NCBI GenBank assembly: GCA_037445895.1
Contig: JBBIJO010000033.1
Location: forward strand, 1 to 14,082
Length of the DNA stretch: 14,082 nucleotides
Reading direction: 5' to 3'
Source of the DNA: JBBIJO01 sp037445895
GTDB taxonomy: Bacteria; Bacteroidota; Ignavibacteria; Kapaibacteriales; UBA2268
The position numbers were made by a program, and so were the translations under genes. The notes beneath the pieces were generated by a model. That model did no database searches, was not told the origin of the DNA, and saw only the letters and a list, made by a program, of their open reading frames with translations. The first letter of the stretch is position 1, and every line of letters starts with the position of its first letter. Shown piece by piece: positions 1-7,867 of the stretch.

Positions 1-33
1 AAAACATTTTAACCAAACCAAAAGTTTACAATA

Positions 34-63
34 CAAATATACAAAATCAAAAAAAATTATCAA
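34..63 (-). promoter_or_regulatory. Possible Bacteroidota-type promoter reading off the left edge
   Basis: On the minus strand TTG (61-63) is followed after 19 bases by TATATTTG (34-41), which fits the Bacteroidota sigma-factor pattern of a TTG/TTTG -33 element and a TAnnTTTG -7 element. A start near position 28 would leave a leader of about 20 bases before an ATG on the minus strand at 7-5. A gene may therefore begin at the window edge, but only two full codons are visible. The match is by pattern alone in AT-rich DNA. Confidence 0.35.
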
Positions 64-73
64 GTAGTAAAAA

Positions 74-274
74 TTATGATTTTTTTGTAGAATTTTCAAC
101 AAAAATTTTGCCATTGTTTTTACTACAAGATTCGATTTGTTCTTTCAAAACACTAGGGCGAAGCCAAGCCGAAGACTTTGGCGGTATTGCAGCTAAGGCT
201 CCCGTGCCGCTTGCGGCGGCATAACCGAAGTAAAAGCTATAGAACAGGAAAAGAATCCTTTTCCTTTGGGCGGT
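74..274 (-). other. Intergenic GC-rich island with a start-less open frame (possible gene remnant)
   Basis: The 304 bases left of the ppiD-like gene hold no convincing gene. One minus-strand frame stays open from 274 down to a TAA at 74-76 (66 codons). It contains no ATG. Its middle reads as an alanine/glycine-rich stretch (FGYAAASGTGALAAIPPKSS), and the last third is lysine- and asparagine-rich. Around 150-270 the base composition is clearly GC-richer than the flanks. A GCCGCTTGCGGC palindrome lies at 206-217 and a hairpin at 246-265. It could be the C-terminal scrap of a lost gene, or structured non-coding DNA. I do not recognise a family. Confidence 0.3.
246..265 (-). terminator. Hairpin downstream of the ppiD-like gene
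   Basis: A perfect 8-bp stem (AGGAAAAG / CTTTTCCT) with a 4-base AATC loop lies about 40 bases beyond the stop codon of the minus-strand foldase gene. It is in the right place for a transcription end. The minus-strand sequence after the stem is not a clean U run, so it may be a weak or factor-assisted terminator, or simply an RNA-stabilising structure. Confidence 0.35.
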
Positions 275-304
275 TTATCGACTGTTTGTAGAATGCATTG
301 AATC

Positions 305-2482
305 TTAATAGTCGCGATAGAATTTAGTTCGAAAGTCTTGAATGTCAGCTTCTTCTTTTAGTTTATTAAACCACATAATGTAAGAACTTTGTCGGTAGTT
401 CGAAATTATGTTGTTCAGTTGTTTTTTAAAATCGGCATTTACAAGGCTTTCGTCGGGAACATTTTTTCTTAGAACCTCGATAATATAGTATCCGCGTTCG
501 CCACGGAAAGGTCCCCAAATTTTTCCTGTCGGAAGTTGGAATACCTTTGCAGTGAAACCCCAATCTTGTCCCACACCTGGGATAAAGCCATTGTTACGAA
601 TGTCTTTCCAATTTTGAAGATTTAAACTGGGGTCTATTTGCTTTGCGTTTTCGAGCGTGGGCAAATTTTTTGCTTTTTCGTAAATACTTTTGGCTTTTGG
701 TGCTAAGATGTCGAGTTTTTTTCTTCGAATTAGAATTAGCTTAATTTTTTCTTTCAAATCTTCGAAAGGAACAACGCCTTCTTTTCTTTCGTCAATAATT
801 TGGGCGACGATTATTCCTTGGTTTTTAAGTTCAATTGGGTCAAGGACTGTGCCAACTTTTGATTCGAAAGCAATGGCTGTTAAATAGTTCGAGCCAAGGG
901 TTGGGCGCGAGCGTTCGAAGAAGTCGGTTTGGCGAACTGTAACGTTGAATTCCTTTGCAGCAGAATCGAAAGATATACCACTTTCGACTTTTTCTTTCAA
1001 TAATTTTGCATCTCGATTCAATATTCGGAGTGTTGTTCGCGAAACTTCAGGGGTAAATTTAATGAAACTATATTTAAATTCTTCGGACTTTCTGTCGAAG
1101 ACTTTTATGATATGATAGCCGAATTGAGATTCAACGGGTCCTATGATTTCGCCGACTTTTGCTCCGAAAGCAGCATCTTCGAATGGTTTCACCATCATTC
1201 CTTTTCCGAAATAGCCAAGGTCGCCTCCGTTCATTCCCGAACCTTTGTCTTCGGAAAACTTTCTAGCAAGTTCGGCAAAATCCTCACCTTTTTTTGCCTT
1301 CGCAAGGATTTCCTTTGCAGCGGAGAGAGCACTATCTTTGTTGTTGCCAAATCCGACTAAAATGTGGCTTGCCTTGACAACCTCGTTTTGGCCCTGTCGT
1401 TTTTCCTCGAGTCGAATAAAATAAACTCCTTCGGCGGTTTGGATTGGACCGACGACCTGATGAATTTGCAGTGTTGTTATGTATGGAGCTAATTGTGCAG
1501 GCAAATCCTTTGCTAATTTGAATTCAGAAATTTCGCCGTTGTTTTCGCGAAACTTTTGTTCAAATAGCTGTGATATTTCCTCGGGCGCTGTCAACTTTTG
1601 CATATCTTCGGTTATTTTTCGAATTTTTTTGTTAATTACGACAGTATCTTGGTGCGAAGGAACAATTTTGAAGATGGAATATTTAAGTTTACGTTTCGGT
1701 TTTTCGGGAAAGAATTGTTTGTTTTCGTTATAATATGTCCTCAATTCATCATCGGTAACTTTTATATCTTTATCTGGTATATCTTTTGTATCGAGGAAAA
1801 TCACTCGGACGTCGGCTACCGAGTTGTCGTTCATATATTTTTCTCGAACATAGAGTGGGGAGACAAATGACCCTGCTATTGAAACAAATGTTCGAAGACC
1901 ATTTTGGAGTTTTTCTTCGCGAAGGTATTTTTCGATACGAAGAATATCGGATTTGAATTGCTCGACGATTCGGCGTTTTTCATCGGTTGGTATTGTATTA
2001 GGAAGTCTGTTGTAGATAACATCGGGATTGGTCATTATTTCGAGGTAGGTTTGCCTTTGGAAGTTGCCAGCCGAGTCCGTGAAGGATTTTTTTAAGTAAT
2101 CGGGGGGATTATCGAGCATAATGTCGAGAATTTCCGCATCTGTAACTTTAATTCCGATTTGTTCGGCTTCCTGTTTTTGAAGAATTTCGTCGACCATTTG
2201 GGTCCATAGACTTTTTCGGATTTGATTTTCGTCGACGTCAATATTTTGTTCGGGCGCTTGTTTTCTTTGTTGTTCGACTTGTTCGCGAACTTTTTCTTCG
2301 AAAACTCGATAAAGGATTTTTTCTCCATTGACTTTTCCAAGTGCTGCTGTTCGATAGTCAGTCCCTTGGCGAAGAATGTTGGCAATGTCTGCATCGGAAG
2401 CAACCATAAAAGCAACAAAAATAACGGCAAAGGCTACCAAAGCATAAGGTGAAATCTTTCGAATTCTTTCAAATGTACCCAT
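305..2482 (-). CDS. Membrane-anchored peptidyl-prolyl cis-trans isomerase (PpiD/SurA-type parvulin foldase)
   Basis: Probable periplasmic foldase that helps exported and outer-membrane proteins fold. Counted from the ATG at 2482 (725 residues), a single hydrophobic segment at about 12-29 (PYALVAFAVIFVAFMVA) anchors a short N-terminus in the inner membrane. A SurA_N/PpiD-like helical region follows to about 220. A good PPIC parvulin domain lies at about 366-465, with the family motifs ASHIL, FAELARKFSEDKGS, GGDLGYF and FGYHIIKV. Weaker parvulin-like units appear on both sides, each ending in a G..(x)G-hydrophobic motif (GPIQTAEGVYFI, GPFRGERGYYII). The length of about 700 residues is usual for Bacteroidota PpiD-like proteins. 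An in-frame TTG lies two codons earlier, but the ATG is preferred. No Shine-Dalgarno is visible. It lies downstream of topA on the same strand with a 160-base gap, and has its own TAGGTTTG element just ahead. Family confidence is high; the ppiD name is by analogy only. Confidence 0.9.
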   Translation of the reverse strand: MGTFERIRKISPYALVAFAVIFVAFMVASDADIANILRQGTDYRTAALGKVNGEKILYRVFEEKVREQVEQQRKQAPEQNIDVDENQIRKSLWTQMVDEILQKQEAEQIGIKVTDAEILDIMLDNPPDYLKKSFTDSAGNFQRQTYLEIMTNPDVIYNRLPNTIPTDEKRRIVEQFKSDILRIEKYLREEKLQNGLRTFVSIAGSFVSPLYVREKYMNDNSVADVRVIFLDTKDIPDKDIKVTDDELRTYYNENKQFFPEKPKRKLKYSIFKIVPSHQDTVVINKKIRKITEDMQKLTAPEEISQLFEQKFRENNGEISEFKLAKDLPAQLAPYITTLQIHQVVGPIQTAEGVYFIRLEEKRQGQNEVVKASHILVGFGNNKDSALSAAKEILAKAKKGEDFAELARKFSEDKGSGMNGGDLGYFGKGMMVKPFEDAAFGAKVGEIIGPVESQFGYHIIKVFDRKSEEFKYSFIKFTPEVSRTTLRILNRDAKLLKEKVESGISFDSAAKEFNVTVRQTDFFERSRPTLGSNYLTAIAFESKVGTVLDPIELKNQGIIVAQIIDERKEGVVPFEDLKEKIKLILIRRKKLDILAPKAKSIYEKAKNLPTLENAKQIDPSLNLQNWKDIRNNGFIPGVGQDWGFTAKVFQLPTGKIWGPFRGERGYYIIEVLRKNVPDESLVNADFKKQLNNIISNYRQSSYIMWFNKLKEEADIQDFRTKFYRDY

Positions 2483-2489
2483 CTTCAAG

Positions 2490-2497
2490 CAAACCTA
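2490..2497 (-). promoter_or_regulatory. TAGGTTTG -7-like element immediately before the ppiD-like start
   Basis: An exact TAnnTTTG match ends only 7 bases before the ATG at 2482. A TTTG lies 23 bases further upstream, slightly longer than the usual 19-21 spacing. If used, transcription would begin at or within a couple of bases of the start codon, giving a leaderless message. The motif is short and could occur by chance. Confidence 0.3.
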
Positions 2498-2643
2498 TAA
2501 AAATTCCTAAAATAAGATTTCAAAATTACCAAATATTATTTAGATAGCCAAAAATTGAAGATGGTAAATTCATCAATACTGTGAAATTACAAGATAAATC
2601 TGTAAGTTTTGCTTTAATTAATAAAGTTCGCTGGATGTATCTG

Positions 2644-4962
2644 TTATTCTATATTTTGATTGTTCATTTCGCTTTCGGCAGCACTATTACTGTTGCCGGC
2701 AAGTTTTTCCAATTCTGCTTTTGTTACTTTCTTTGTTCCCTTACATTTCGGGTAATCCTCGCAACCGAAGAAAAAGCCCTTGGGACCGCGACGGAGTATC
2801 ATTCCTTTGCCGCATTTAGGGCATTTTTCGTTTGAAACATTAATAGGTTCGAAATGTCTTATTTCCTTGTTATTTTTTTCTATCTGTTTTCGCCCCTTGC
2901 AATTAGGATAGTCGACGCAACCATAGAATTTTCCAAATTTACTTTCTCGAATAACCATAGGTTTGCCGCATATATCGCAGTAAATTCCTTCGGCAATTTC
3001 TGTTTCTTCTTTTTGTTGAACTTCGTAGAGCGGTTTTGTATTTTTACACTCAGGATATCGTGAACAACCAAGGAAGCGCCCGAATCGGCTGACGCGAACA
3101 ACCATAGGAGCACCACATATATCACAATTAACGCCTATGCCTTCGAGAATATTTGAATTTGCCTGGCCAAGAAGTTTTTCCAAAGGTTCATAAAAATGAC
3201 GAACTACCGTCGCATAATCTTTGTTGCCCTCGGCAATTGTATCCAGTTCTTTTTCCATTCTTGCTGTGAACTCGACATCAAATATATCGGTGAAGTATTT
3301 TATCAAAATTTTGTTGACTTCTATTCCTAATTTCGTAGGCAGAAAGGCTTTATTTTTTTGCTCGATGTATTTTCTTTCGATGAGAGTCGAAACAATGGAG
3401 GCATAAGTGCTGGGTCGCCCAATTCCTTTGTCTTCTAATTCTTTTATTAATGTTGCAGCATTGTATCGTGGTGGTGGTTCTGTTTGTGTAGGTTTTGCAA
3501 CAGCTTCGGTTATTGTTGTTTCTTCGCCTTCTAAAACTTCGGGAAGGTCAGCTTTAGAATTTTCATACTGTTCCGGGTTCTTTCCGTTTGTTTGTTCTTC
3601 TTCTTCGTAAATTTTCAAAAAGCCATCGAACTTAACGATACGACCAGAAGCTCGAAAAACAAATGTGCCACCTTTGATGTTTATTGTAGTTTGTTCGATT
3701 TGGGCTGGTGACATCTGCGAAGCTACAAAACGATTGTAAATTAGTTCGTAAAGTTTGAAAAGATTTTTATCGAGATAGGATTTAATTTTCTCGGGAGTAT
3801 AATCAATATAAGTAGGGCGGATTGCTTCGTGTGCGTCTTGAATGTTGTGTGATTTAGATGTGTAGATTTTGGGGTGGCTCGGTAAGTATTTTTCGCCAAA
3901 AGTTGCCTTAATGATGTTACGAACGTTGCTTATTGCTTCGTCACTTACCCGAACCGAGTCGGTTCGCATATATGTTATTAATCCTACGTTCCCTTCGTTG
4001 CCAATTGAAACACCCTCGTATAGCCTTTGAGCAAGTTGCATTGTCAATTTATTCGAAAAACCCAACTTGCGAGCTGCGTCCTGTTGAAGAGTGCTTGTCG
4101 TAAAAGGAGGCTTAGGATATTTCTTTAAGGCTGTCTTTTTTATATCCGAAATGGAATATGATTCCTTCAATATCCTTTCAACTAATTGGGTTGACTGCTC
4201 TTCCGAATCGATAAATTTAAATTGGGATATTCGCTTTTTGAAATCTTTATCTGTTTCGTTCCTTTGAGGTTTTCGGGACCCCTCTGGATTTTTTATAGCA
4301 ATTCCATCGAATTCGGCGAGCCGAGCATTGATTTGGTTGCCTTTGACGTCGAATTTACCAATTATGTTCCAAAATTTGAATGGCTCGAAACTTTGAATGT
4401 CTTCCTCTCGTTCACAAATCAAACGGAGTGCAACCGATTGCACTCGTCCAGCCGAAAGTGCATTTTTGCTTTGTTTAACAAGCGCATTGGAGACGAATGG
4501 AGAAACCTTAAACCCAATGAGTCTGTCCAAAACGCGACGCGCTTGCTGAGAATAATATAAATTTTGGTCGAGTTCGCGAAGTTGTTGCAATCCGGTTTCG
4601 ATTCCTTTCTTCGTAATCTCGTTGAAAAGAAGCCTTTTGATGTTGGGATTAACCTTTTGAACTTCTTCGGCAATATGCCACGCTATTGCCTCGCCCTCGC
4701 GGTCTGGGTCGGTGGCAATCAACACTCTTTCCGTCGTTTTTGCCGCTCCTTTTATTTGTTCAATTACCTTTTGCTTCCCTCGTATTGCTTCGTAAATTGG
4801 CTTAAAATTATTTTTAATATCAATACTTAATGAATAACTTTTTAGGTCTTTTATGTGTCCCACGGAAGCTTCGACGATATAGTTGCTCCCGAGGTATTTA
4901 TTAATTGTCTTTGCTTTTGCAGGAGATTCTACAACTACTAAATTCTTTTTAGATTTCGACAT
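2644..4962 (-). CDS. topA: DNA topoisomerase I (type IA)
   Basis: Cytoplasmic type IA topoisomerase that relaxes negative supercoils by cutting one strand through a 5'-phosphotyrosine link. The 772 residues show the full architecture. The TOPRIM domain has E12 (VESPAKAKTI) and the DPDREGE acidic triad D85/D87/E89. The SAGRVQSVALR motif is at 170-180. The catalytic tyrosine is Y331 in GLITYMRTDS. The DAHEAIRPT motif is near 376-384, and the GIGRPSTYA loop at about 513-521. The C-terminus carries three four-cysteine zinc ribbons: C613/C616/C633/C639, C662/C665/C682/C688 and C714/C717/C734/C740, all with the C-x2-C...C-x5-C pattern. A Ser/Asn/Glu-rich tail of about 20 residues follows. The ATG at 4962 begins the canonical N-terminus (MSKSKKNLVVVESPAKA). 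There is no Shine-Dalgarno. The gene ends 160 bases before the ppiD-like gene on the same strand. Confidence 0.98.
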   Translation of the reverse strand: MSKSKKNLVVVESPAKAKTINKYLGSNYIVEASVGHIKDLKSYSLSIDIKNNFKPIYEAIRGKQKVIEQIKGAAKTTERVLIATDPDREGEAIAWHIAEEVQKVNPNIKRLLFNEITKKGIETGLQQLRELDQNLYYSQQARRVLDRLIGFKVSPFVSNALVKQSKNALSAGRVQSVALRLICEREEDIQSFEPFKFWNIIGKFDVKGNQINARLAEFDGIAIKNPEGSRKPQRNETDKDFKKRISQFKFIDSEEQSTQLVERILKESYSISDIKKTALKKYPKPPFTTSTLQQDAARKLGFSNKLTMQLAQRLYEGVSIGNEGNVGLITYMRTDSVRVSDEAISNVRNIIKATFGEKYLPSHPKIYTSKSHNIQDAHEAIRPTYIDYTPEKIKSYLDKNLFKLYELIYNRFVASQMSPAQIEQTTINIKGGTFVFRASGRIVKFDGFLKIYEEEEQTNGKNPEQYENSKADLPEVLEGEETTITEAVAKPTQTEPPPRYNAATLIKELEDKGIGRPSTYASIVSTLIERKYIEQKNKAFLPTKLGIEVNKILIKYFTDIFDVEFTARMEKELDTIAEGNKDYATVVRHFYEPLEKLLGQANSNILEGIGVNCDICGAPMVVRVSRFGRFLGCSRYPECKNTKPLYEVQQKEETEIAEGIYCDICGKPMVIRESKFGKFYGCVDYPNCKGRKQIEKNNKEIRHFEPINVSNEKCPKCGKGMILRRGPKGFFFGCEDYPKCKGTKKVTKAELEKLAGNSNSAAESEMNNQNIE

Positions 4963-5034
4963 TTTGGCTCACTATTTTATTTAGAAATATCAATATTACG
5001 TTGATAAAACACAAATATTTCAAAAAATAAATTA

Positions 5035-5042
5035 CAAATATA
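5035..5042 (-). promoter_or_regulatory. TATATTTG -7-like element upstream of topA
   Basis: An exact TAnnTTTG on the minus strand, 72 bases before the topA ATG. It would give a leader of roughly 65 bases. No good TTTG lies at the expected -33 spacing, so support is limited to the -7 motif and its position. Confidence 0.3.
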
Positions 5043-5104
5043 AAAGTCGAATTTCGAAAATTATGTATCGTTAAAAAATTTAGTGTTTCTCATTTAATGG
5101 AAAT

Positions 5105-5558
5105 TTTAGGTTTTTAAAATAACAAAATAGGTGGGTGAAGGGTGTTTGTCTTTACTATGAAAGTCGGTCCTAATCGCTTGTTCAGGTGTATTAAATCTTT
5201 AATTGCTGCTTTTCTTTGGTAATTTAAGCGTTTAATTTGCTCAAAACCACTTTCTTAACTTCTGTACGATTGCCATCTTCACTCTAATTAAATGAATTCC
5301 CAAGGGTAAGACACTGGGGCTAATCCTCTAAATACAATTCTCCGGCTGGGCTACGCCTGTAACTACATTAGTTATAAATTGTCACGTGGTTGTGTATATT
5401 TCGGATGTAACCACTTCTGCCTTCAATGCCTCGTAGTGAACTTTCACTGTTCCATTTGCGAGATTTGGAATGATGAAATCGGTGGGGGCTTTCATTGGTA
5501 TTAATCTCGAATTCTGTGGCGTATTTGCGGGTGGAATCTTCAATTCTCGTATATATTT
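5105..5558 (-). pseudogene. Candidate decayed coding remnant in the topA / DUF438 gap
   Basis: The 690-base gap between topA and the DUF438 gene contains no intact gene, but part of it is less AT-rich than normal spacer and reads like broken protein. On the minus strand the frame from 5558 to a TGA at 5382-5384 is open. From the ATG at 5495 it gives 37 residues of balanced composition, including PNLANGTVKVHYEALKAEVV and TSEIYTTT. Further along, in a different minus-strand frame, a second protein-like stretch (RKAAIKDLIHLNKRLGPTF then IVKTNTLHPP) ends near 5105, with several stops between. This pattern fits an old gene or mobile-element fragment with frameshifts. I do not recognise the family, and structured non-coding sequence remains possible. 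Confidence 0.35.
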
Positions 5559-5653
5559 TTATATGATTAAACTAATTTTTTTAAGAGACTCTAAAAATCT
5601 AATTCAGACTTTTTCGTCTCTTTTTGTTGTATTTTATTTTGATTGATTTAAAT

Positions 5654-6904
5654 ATGAGCGAGTTCATAAATAATTCATTAATAAGAAAAAATTCATTAAA
5701 AGATGTGTTACGGCGGTTGCACAATGGCGAAGATTTCGAAGTTCTAAAAAAAGAGTTAGGAAATAAGCTCGAGGAATTGCCTTATGGCGAAGTTGTCGAA
5801 GCTGAACAGGAACTAATCGAGGAGGGGCTGCCGGTCGAAGAACTTATCAAAATGTGCGATTTGCATTCTAAAATGATAGAAAAGCAAGTGAGCCTTGCGG
5901 GAATGAGAATTGTTTCTCCAGCTCATCCGGTCGATACGTTTCGAAAAGAGAATCAGGAGTTGGAAAAGCTCTGTGGTGATATTAAAAAGGAGATTGAAAA
6001 ATTACTTCGGGATTTTTCGAGCGTTGATGTGAATAAATCAGTTTTGCTTCTTCGAGCAAAATTTAATCTTTTGATGGATGTTGATAAGCATTACGTGCGC
6101 AAGGAGCATCTTTTATTTCCATTTTTGGAGAAGGCTGGTGTTACTGGACCTCCAAAGGTGATGTGGGGGAAGCACGATGAAATCAGGGAACTTTTACGCG
6201 GTTCAATCGAAGCATTAGCTACTTTTAATGAGCCAACGCTAGATGAATTCGAAAGTATAGCGAATTTTTTGCTAAAACCTTCTGTGAATATGGTTCTCGA
6301 TATGATAACCAAGGAAGAAAAAATACTTTTTCCAATGTCTTTGGATAAATTATCGGAAACAGATTGGTATCAAATATATCTTCAAACGCCCGAGATAGGC
6401 TTCTGTTTATACGACCCACAAATTGAATGGAAGCCTAAGGATGTTGAGTTCCAAATTGAGCAGACTCGAAACGAGGATGAAATTCAATTCCCTACAGGTA
6501 GTATAACAAAAGAAGAGTTAACAGCAATTTTAAGCACGCTTCCGGTGGATATTACTTTTGTTGATAAAAATGACAAAGTAAAGTATTTTTCCAATGGTAG
6601 TGAAAGAATATTTCAACGTTCGAGGGCTATTTTGAAACGAGATGTTCGGCTTTGTCATCCACCTTCAAGTGTTCATATAGTCGATAAAATTATTAACGAT
6701 TTCAAGAGTGGAGCAGCAAGTCGGGCTCCATTTTGGATAAACTTCCGAGGTAAGTTCGTCCATATTGAGTATTTTGCGCTCCGAAATGAACAAGGCGAAT
6801 ATCTTGGAACTCTGGAAGTTACCCAAGATTTGAGCGAACTCCGCCAATTGCAAGGAGAACAAAGAATATTGTCGTATAAAAGCGATGGTCAAAATGGAAA
6901 ATAA
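5654..6904 (+). CDS. DUF438 / hemerythrin-like / PAS domain protein
   Basis: Probable cytoplasmic non-haem di-iron sensor or iron-centre repair protein; the exact role of this family is not settled. From the ATG at 5654 (416 residues) there are three parts. Residues 1-80 are a helical DUF438 region. Residues about 85-235 are a hemerythrin HHE-type bundle with candidate ligands H91, H146 and H152 in HYVRKEH, H174 in WGKHDEIREL, and the glutamates in TKEEKILFP near 220. Residues about 285-395 are a C-terminal PAS domain (PVDITFVDKNDKVKYFSNGS) carrying the CHPPSSVHIV motif that recurs in this family. No signal peptide or membrane segment is seen. A TTG ten codons upstream (5624) keeps the frame but encodes a hydrophobic leader that is not part of the domain, so the ATG is chosen. 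The next gene overlaps its end by 20 bases, so the two are probably co-transcribed and functionally linked. Confidence 0.88.
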   Translation: MSEFINNSLIRKNSLKDVLRRLHNGEDFEVLKKELGNKLEELPYGEVVEAEQELIEEGLPVEELIKMCDLHSKMIEKQVSLAGMRIVSPAHPVDTFRKENQELEKLCGDIKKEIEKLLRDFSSVDVNKSVLLLRAKFNLLMDVDKHYVRKEHLLFPFLEKAGVTGPPKVMWGKHDEIRELLRGSIEALATFNEPTLDEFESIANFLLKPSVNMVLDMITKEEKILFPMSLDKLSETDWYQIYLQTPEIGFCLYDPQIEWKPKDVEFQIEQTRNEDEIQFPTGSITKEELTAILSTLPVDITFVDKNDKVKYFSNGSERIFQRSRAILKRDVRLCHPPSSVHIVDKIINDFKSGAASRAPFWINFRGKFVHIEYFALRNEQGEYLGTLEVTQDLSELRQLQGEQRILSYKSDGQNGK

Positions 6905-7421
6905 AGTCTACATTACCCCAAGGATGAAAGTATTTGAGCTTCTTAAATATTTCCCAGAAGTTGAAGACGATTTGATTCAATTAGTTCCCGCTTTCTCGAA
7001 ACTGAAGAACCCTATTTTAAGACGCACGATAACTCGAGTTACAACACTTGAACAGGCAGCAAAAGTTGGTGAAATTGCTGTTGAAAAATTGATTAACTTT
7101 CTACGCGAAAAGGTTGGACAAAACAAAATCGAGTCGGTTGTAATTTCCAGCGACTTGGACAGCAATCAAGAAAGTGCCGATTGGTTCAATCCATCGAAAG
7201 TGGTGGAAAGTTTGGATGTTCGAGAAATGATTGAAAAGGGTGAACATCCAATTTCTATTGTGTTGGAATCTGTCGAGAAATTGAAAAGTGGCGAAATATT
7301 TGGATTGACAACATCGTTTATTCCTGTGCCTTTGATTGAAATCGTGCAAAATCGCGGTTTTAAAGTTGTTGTAAAGAAAGAGAGCGATGGAGTAATCAGA
7401 ACATATTTTTCAAAGCCATAA
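6885..7421 (+). CDS. DUF1858 and DUF2249 domain protein
   Basis: A 178-residue soluble protein with two small domains. Residues about 8-65 (YITPRMKVFELLKYFPEVED and on) match the DUF1858 type, a helical domain that in other proteins occurs N-terminal to hemerythrin domains, as in ScdA/RIC-like iron-sulfur repair proteins. Residues about 108-176 (SLDVREMIEKGEHPISIVLE and on, ending VVKKESDGVIRTYF) look like a DUF2249 (TusA-like fold) domain. Serine- and aspartate-containing linker sequence joins them. The gene starts inside the end of the DUF438 gene, either at the ATG at 6885 or three codons later at 6894; an overlap implies translational coupling. Together the pair carries the parts that in other genomes are fused or adjacent. 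Domain names are from memory of family motifs; the joint role in NO or redox response is inference. Confidence 0.8.
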   Translation: MVKMENKVYITPRMKVFELLKYFPEVEDDLIQLVPAFSKLKNPILRRTITRVTTLEQAAKVGEIAVEKLINFLREKVGQNKIESVVISSDLDSNQESADWFNPSKVVESLDVREMIEKGEHPISIVLESVEKLKSGEIFGLTTSFIPVPLIEIVQNRGFKVVVKKESDGVIRTYFSKP

Positions 7422-7664
7422 ATTGGCAAACGCAAAGTAGCATTTGGCGCTGCCGGCATCGAAATTGTCGGTTTAATCCACAGATGTAAAGTCTCGCTCT
7501 CGTCGATTTTTCTCATTCAATATTTTATTTTTAATATCTTGCAATACAGAAACATACGATGACAGAACCAGTTGTTGGTATGTTCAGGACAGTCTTGATA
7601 TTTCAGATTGTTGAAATTGTTTTTTGATGTTTTGAAGTCGTTGTATCGAGCAGTTTCTATTTTG
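7422..7664. other. Spacer between the DUF1858 gene and tRNA-Thr
   Basis: About 240 bases lie between two convergent transcription units. I see no gene. A weak hairpin (CCGGC / GTCGG, 7453-7471) sits 30 bases after the plus-strand stop and could mark its end, but there is no U tract. Confidence 0.5.
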
Positions 7665-7737
7665 AGCCACCTGCCGGACTCGAACCAGCGACCGGCTGAT
7701 TACAAATCAGCTGCTCTACCAACTGAGCTAAGGTGGC
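7665..7737 (-). tRNA. tRNA-Thr (anticodon TGT)
   Basis: A 73-base cloverleaf on the minus strand. The acceptor GCCACCT pairs with AGGTGGC with discriminator T. TA at positions 8-9 leads a GCTC/GAGC D-stem with GTTGGTA in the loop. The anticodon arm is GCTGA-TTTGTAA-TCAGC (anticodon TGT, at 7702-7704). The T-arm is GCTGG-TTCGAGT-CCGGC. CCA is not encoded. TGT decodes threonine ACA-type codons. It lies 32 bases downstream of tRNA-Glu and is probably on the same transcript. Confidence 0.97.
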
Positions 7738-7769
7738 TTTTATTGGCTCCAAATTTTAATCTTTTTCTG

Positions 7770-7841
7770 TGACCCTAACGGGATTCGAACCCGTACTACC
7801 ACCTTGAAAGAGTGGTGACCTAACCATTAGTCGATAGGGCC
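7770..7841 (-). tRNA. tRNA-Glu (anticodon TTC)
   Basis: A 72-base cloverleaf on the minus strand. The acceptor GGCCCTA pairs with TAGGGTC (one G-T pair), discriminator A. The anticodon arm is CCACT-CTTTCAA-GGTGG (anticodon TTC at 7806-7808). The T-arm contains GGTTCGAATCC. CCA is not encoded. It is the first gene of a two-tRNA unit and is preceded by a TAATTTTG promoter-like element. Confidence 0.97.
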
Positions 7842-7858
7842 TCAATTATCAAAGAATA

Positions 7859-7866
7859 CAAAATTA
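7859..7866 (-). promoter_or_regulatory. TAATTTTG -7-like element for the tRNA-Glu/Thr unit
   Basis: An exact TAnnTTTG match on the minus strand ends 17 bases before the mature 5' end of tRNA-Glu, a suitable distance for a tRNA promoter. No convincing TTTG -33 element is found. It is one half of a near-perfect inverted repeat with the coaE element at 7868-7875. Confidence 0.45.
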
Positions 7867-7867
7867 G

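Noticed and set aside
2092..2430. Minus-strand 112-codon frame inside the foldase gene
   Set aside because: Out of frame with a recognised protein, with low-complexity lysine/asparagine content; a shadow frame.
5470..5646. Plus-strand open frame of 58 codons just before the DUF438 gene
   Set aside because: It is the antisense of the minus-strand remnant over part of its length, is phenylalanine-rich as expected from the reverse of coding-like DNA, and has no ribosome binding site.
7453..7471. Hairpin CCGGC / GTCGG after the DUF1858 gene as a terminator
   Set aside because: Only five pairs including a G-T, a nine-base loop and no T run.
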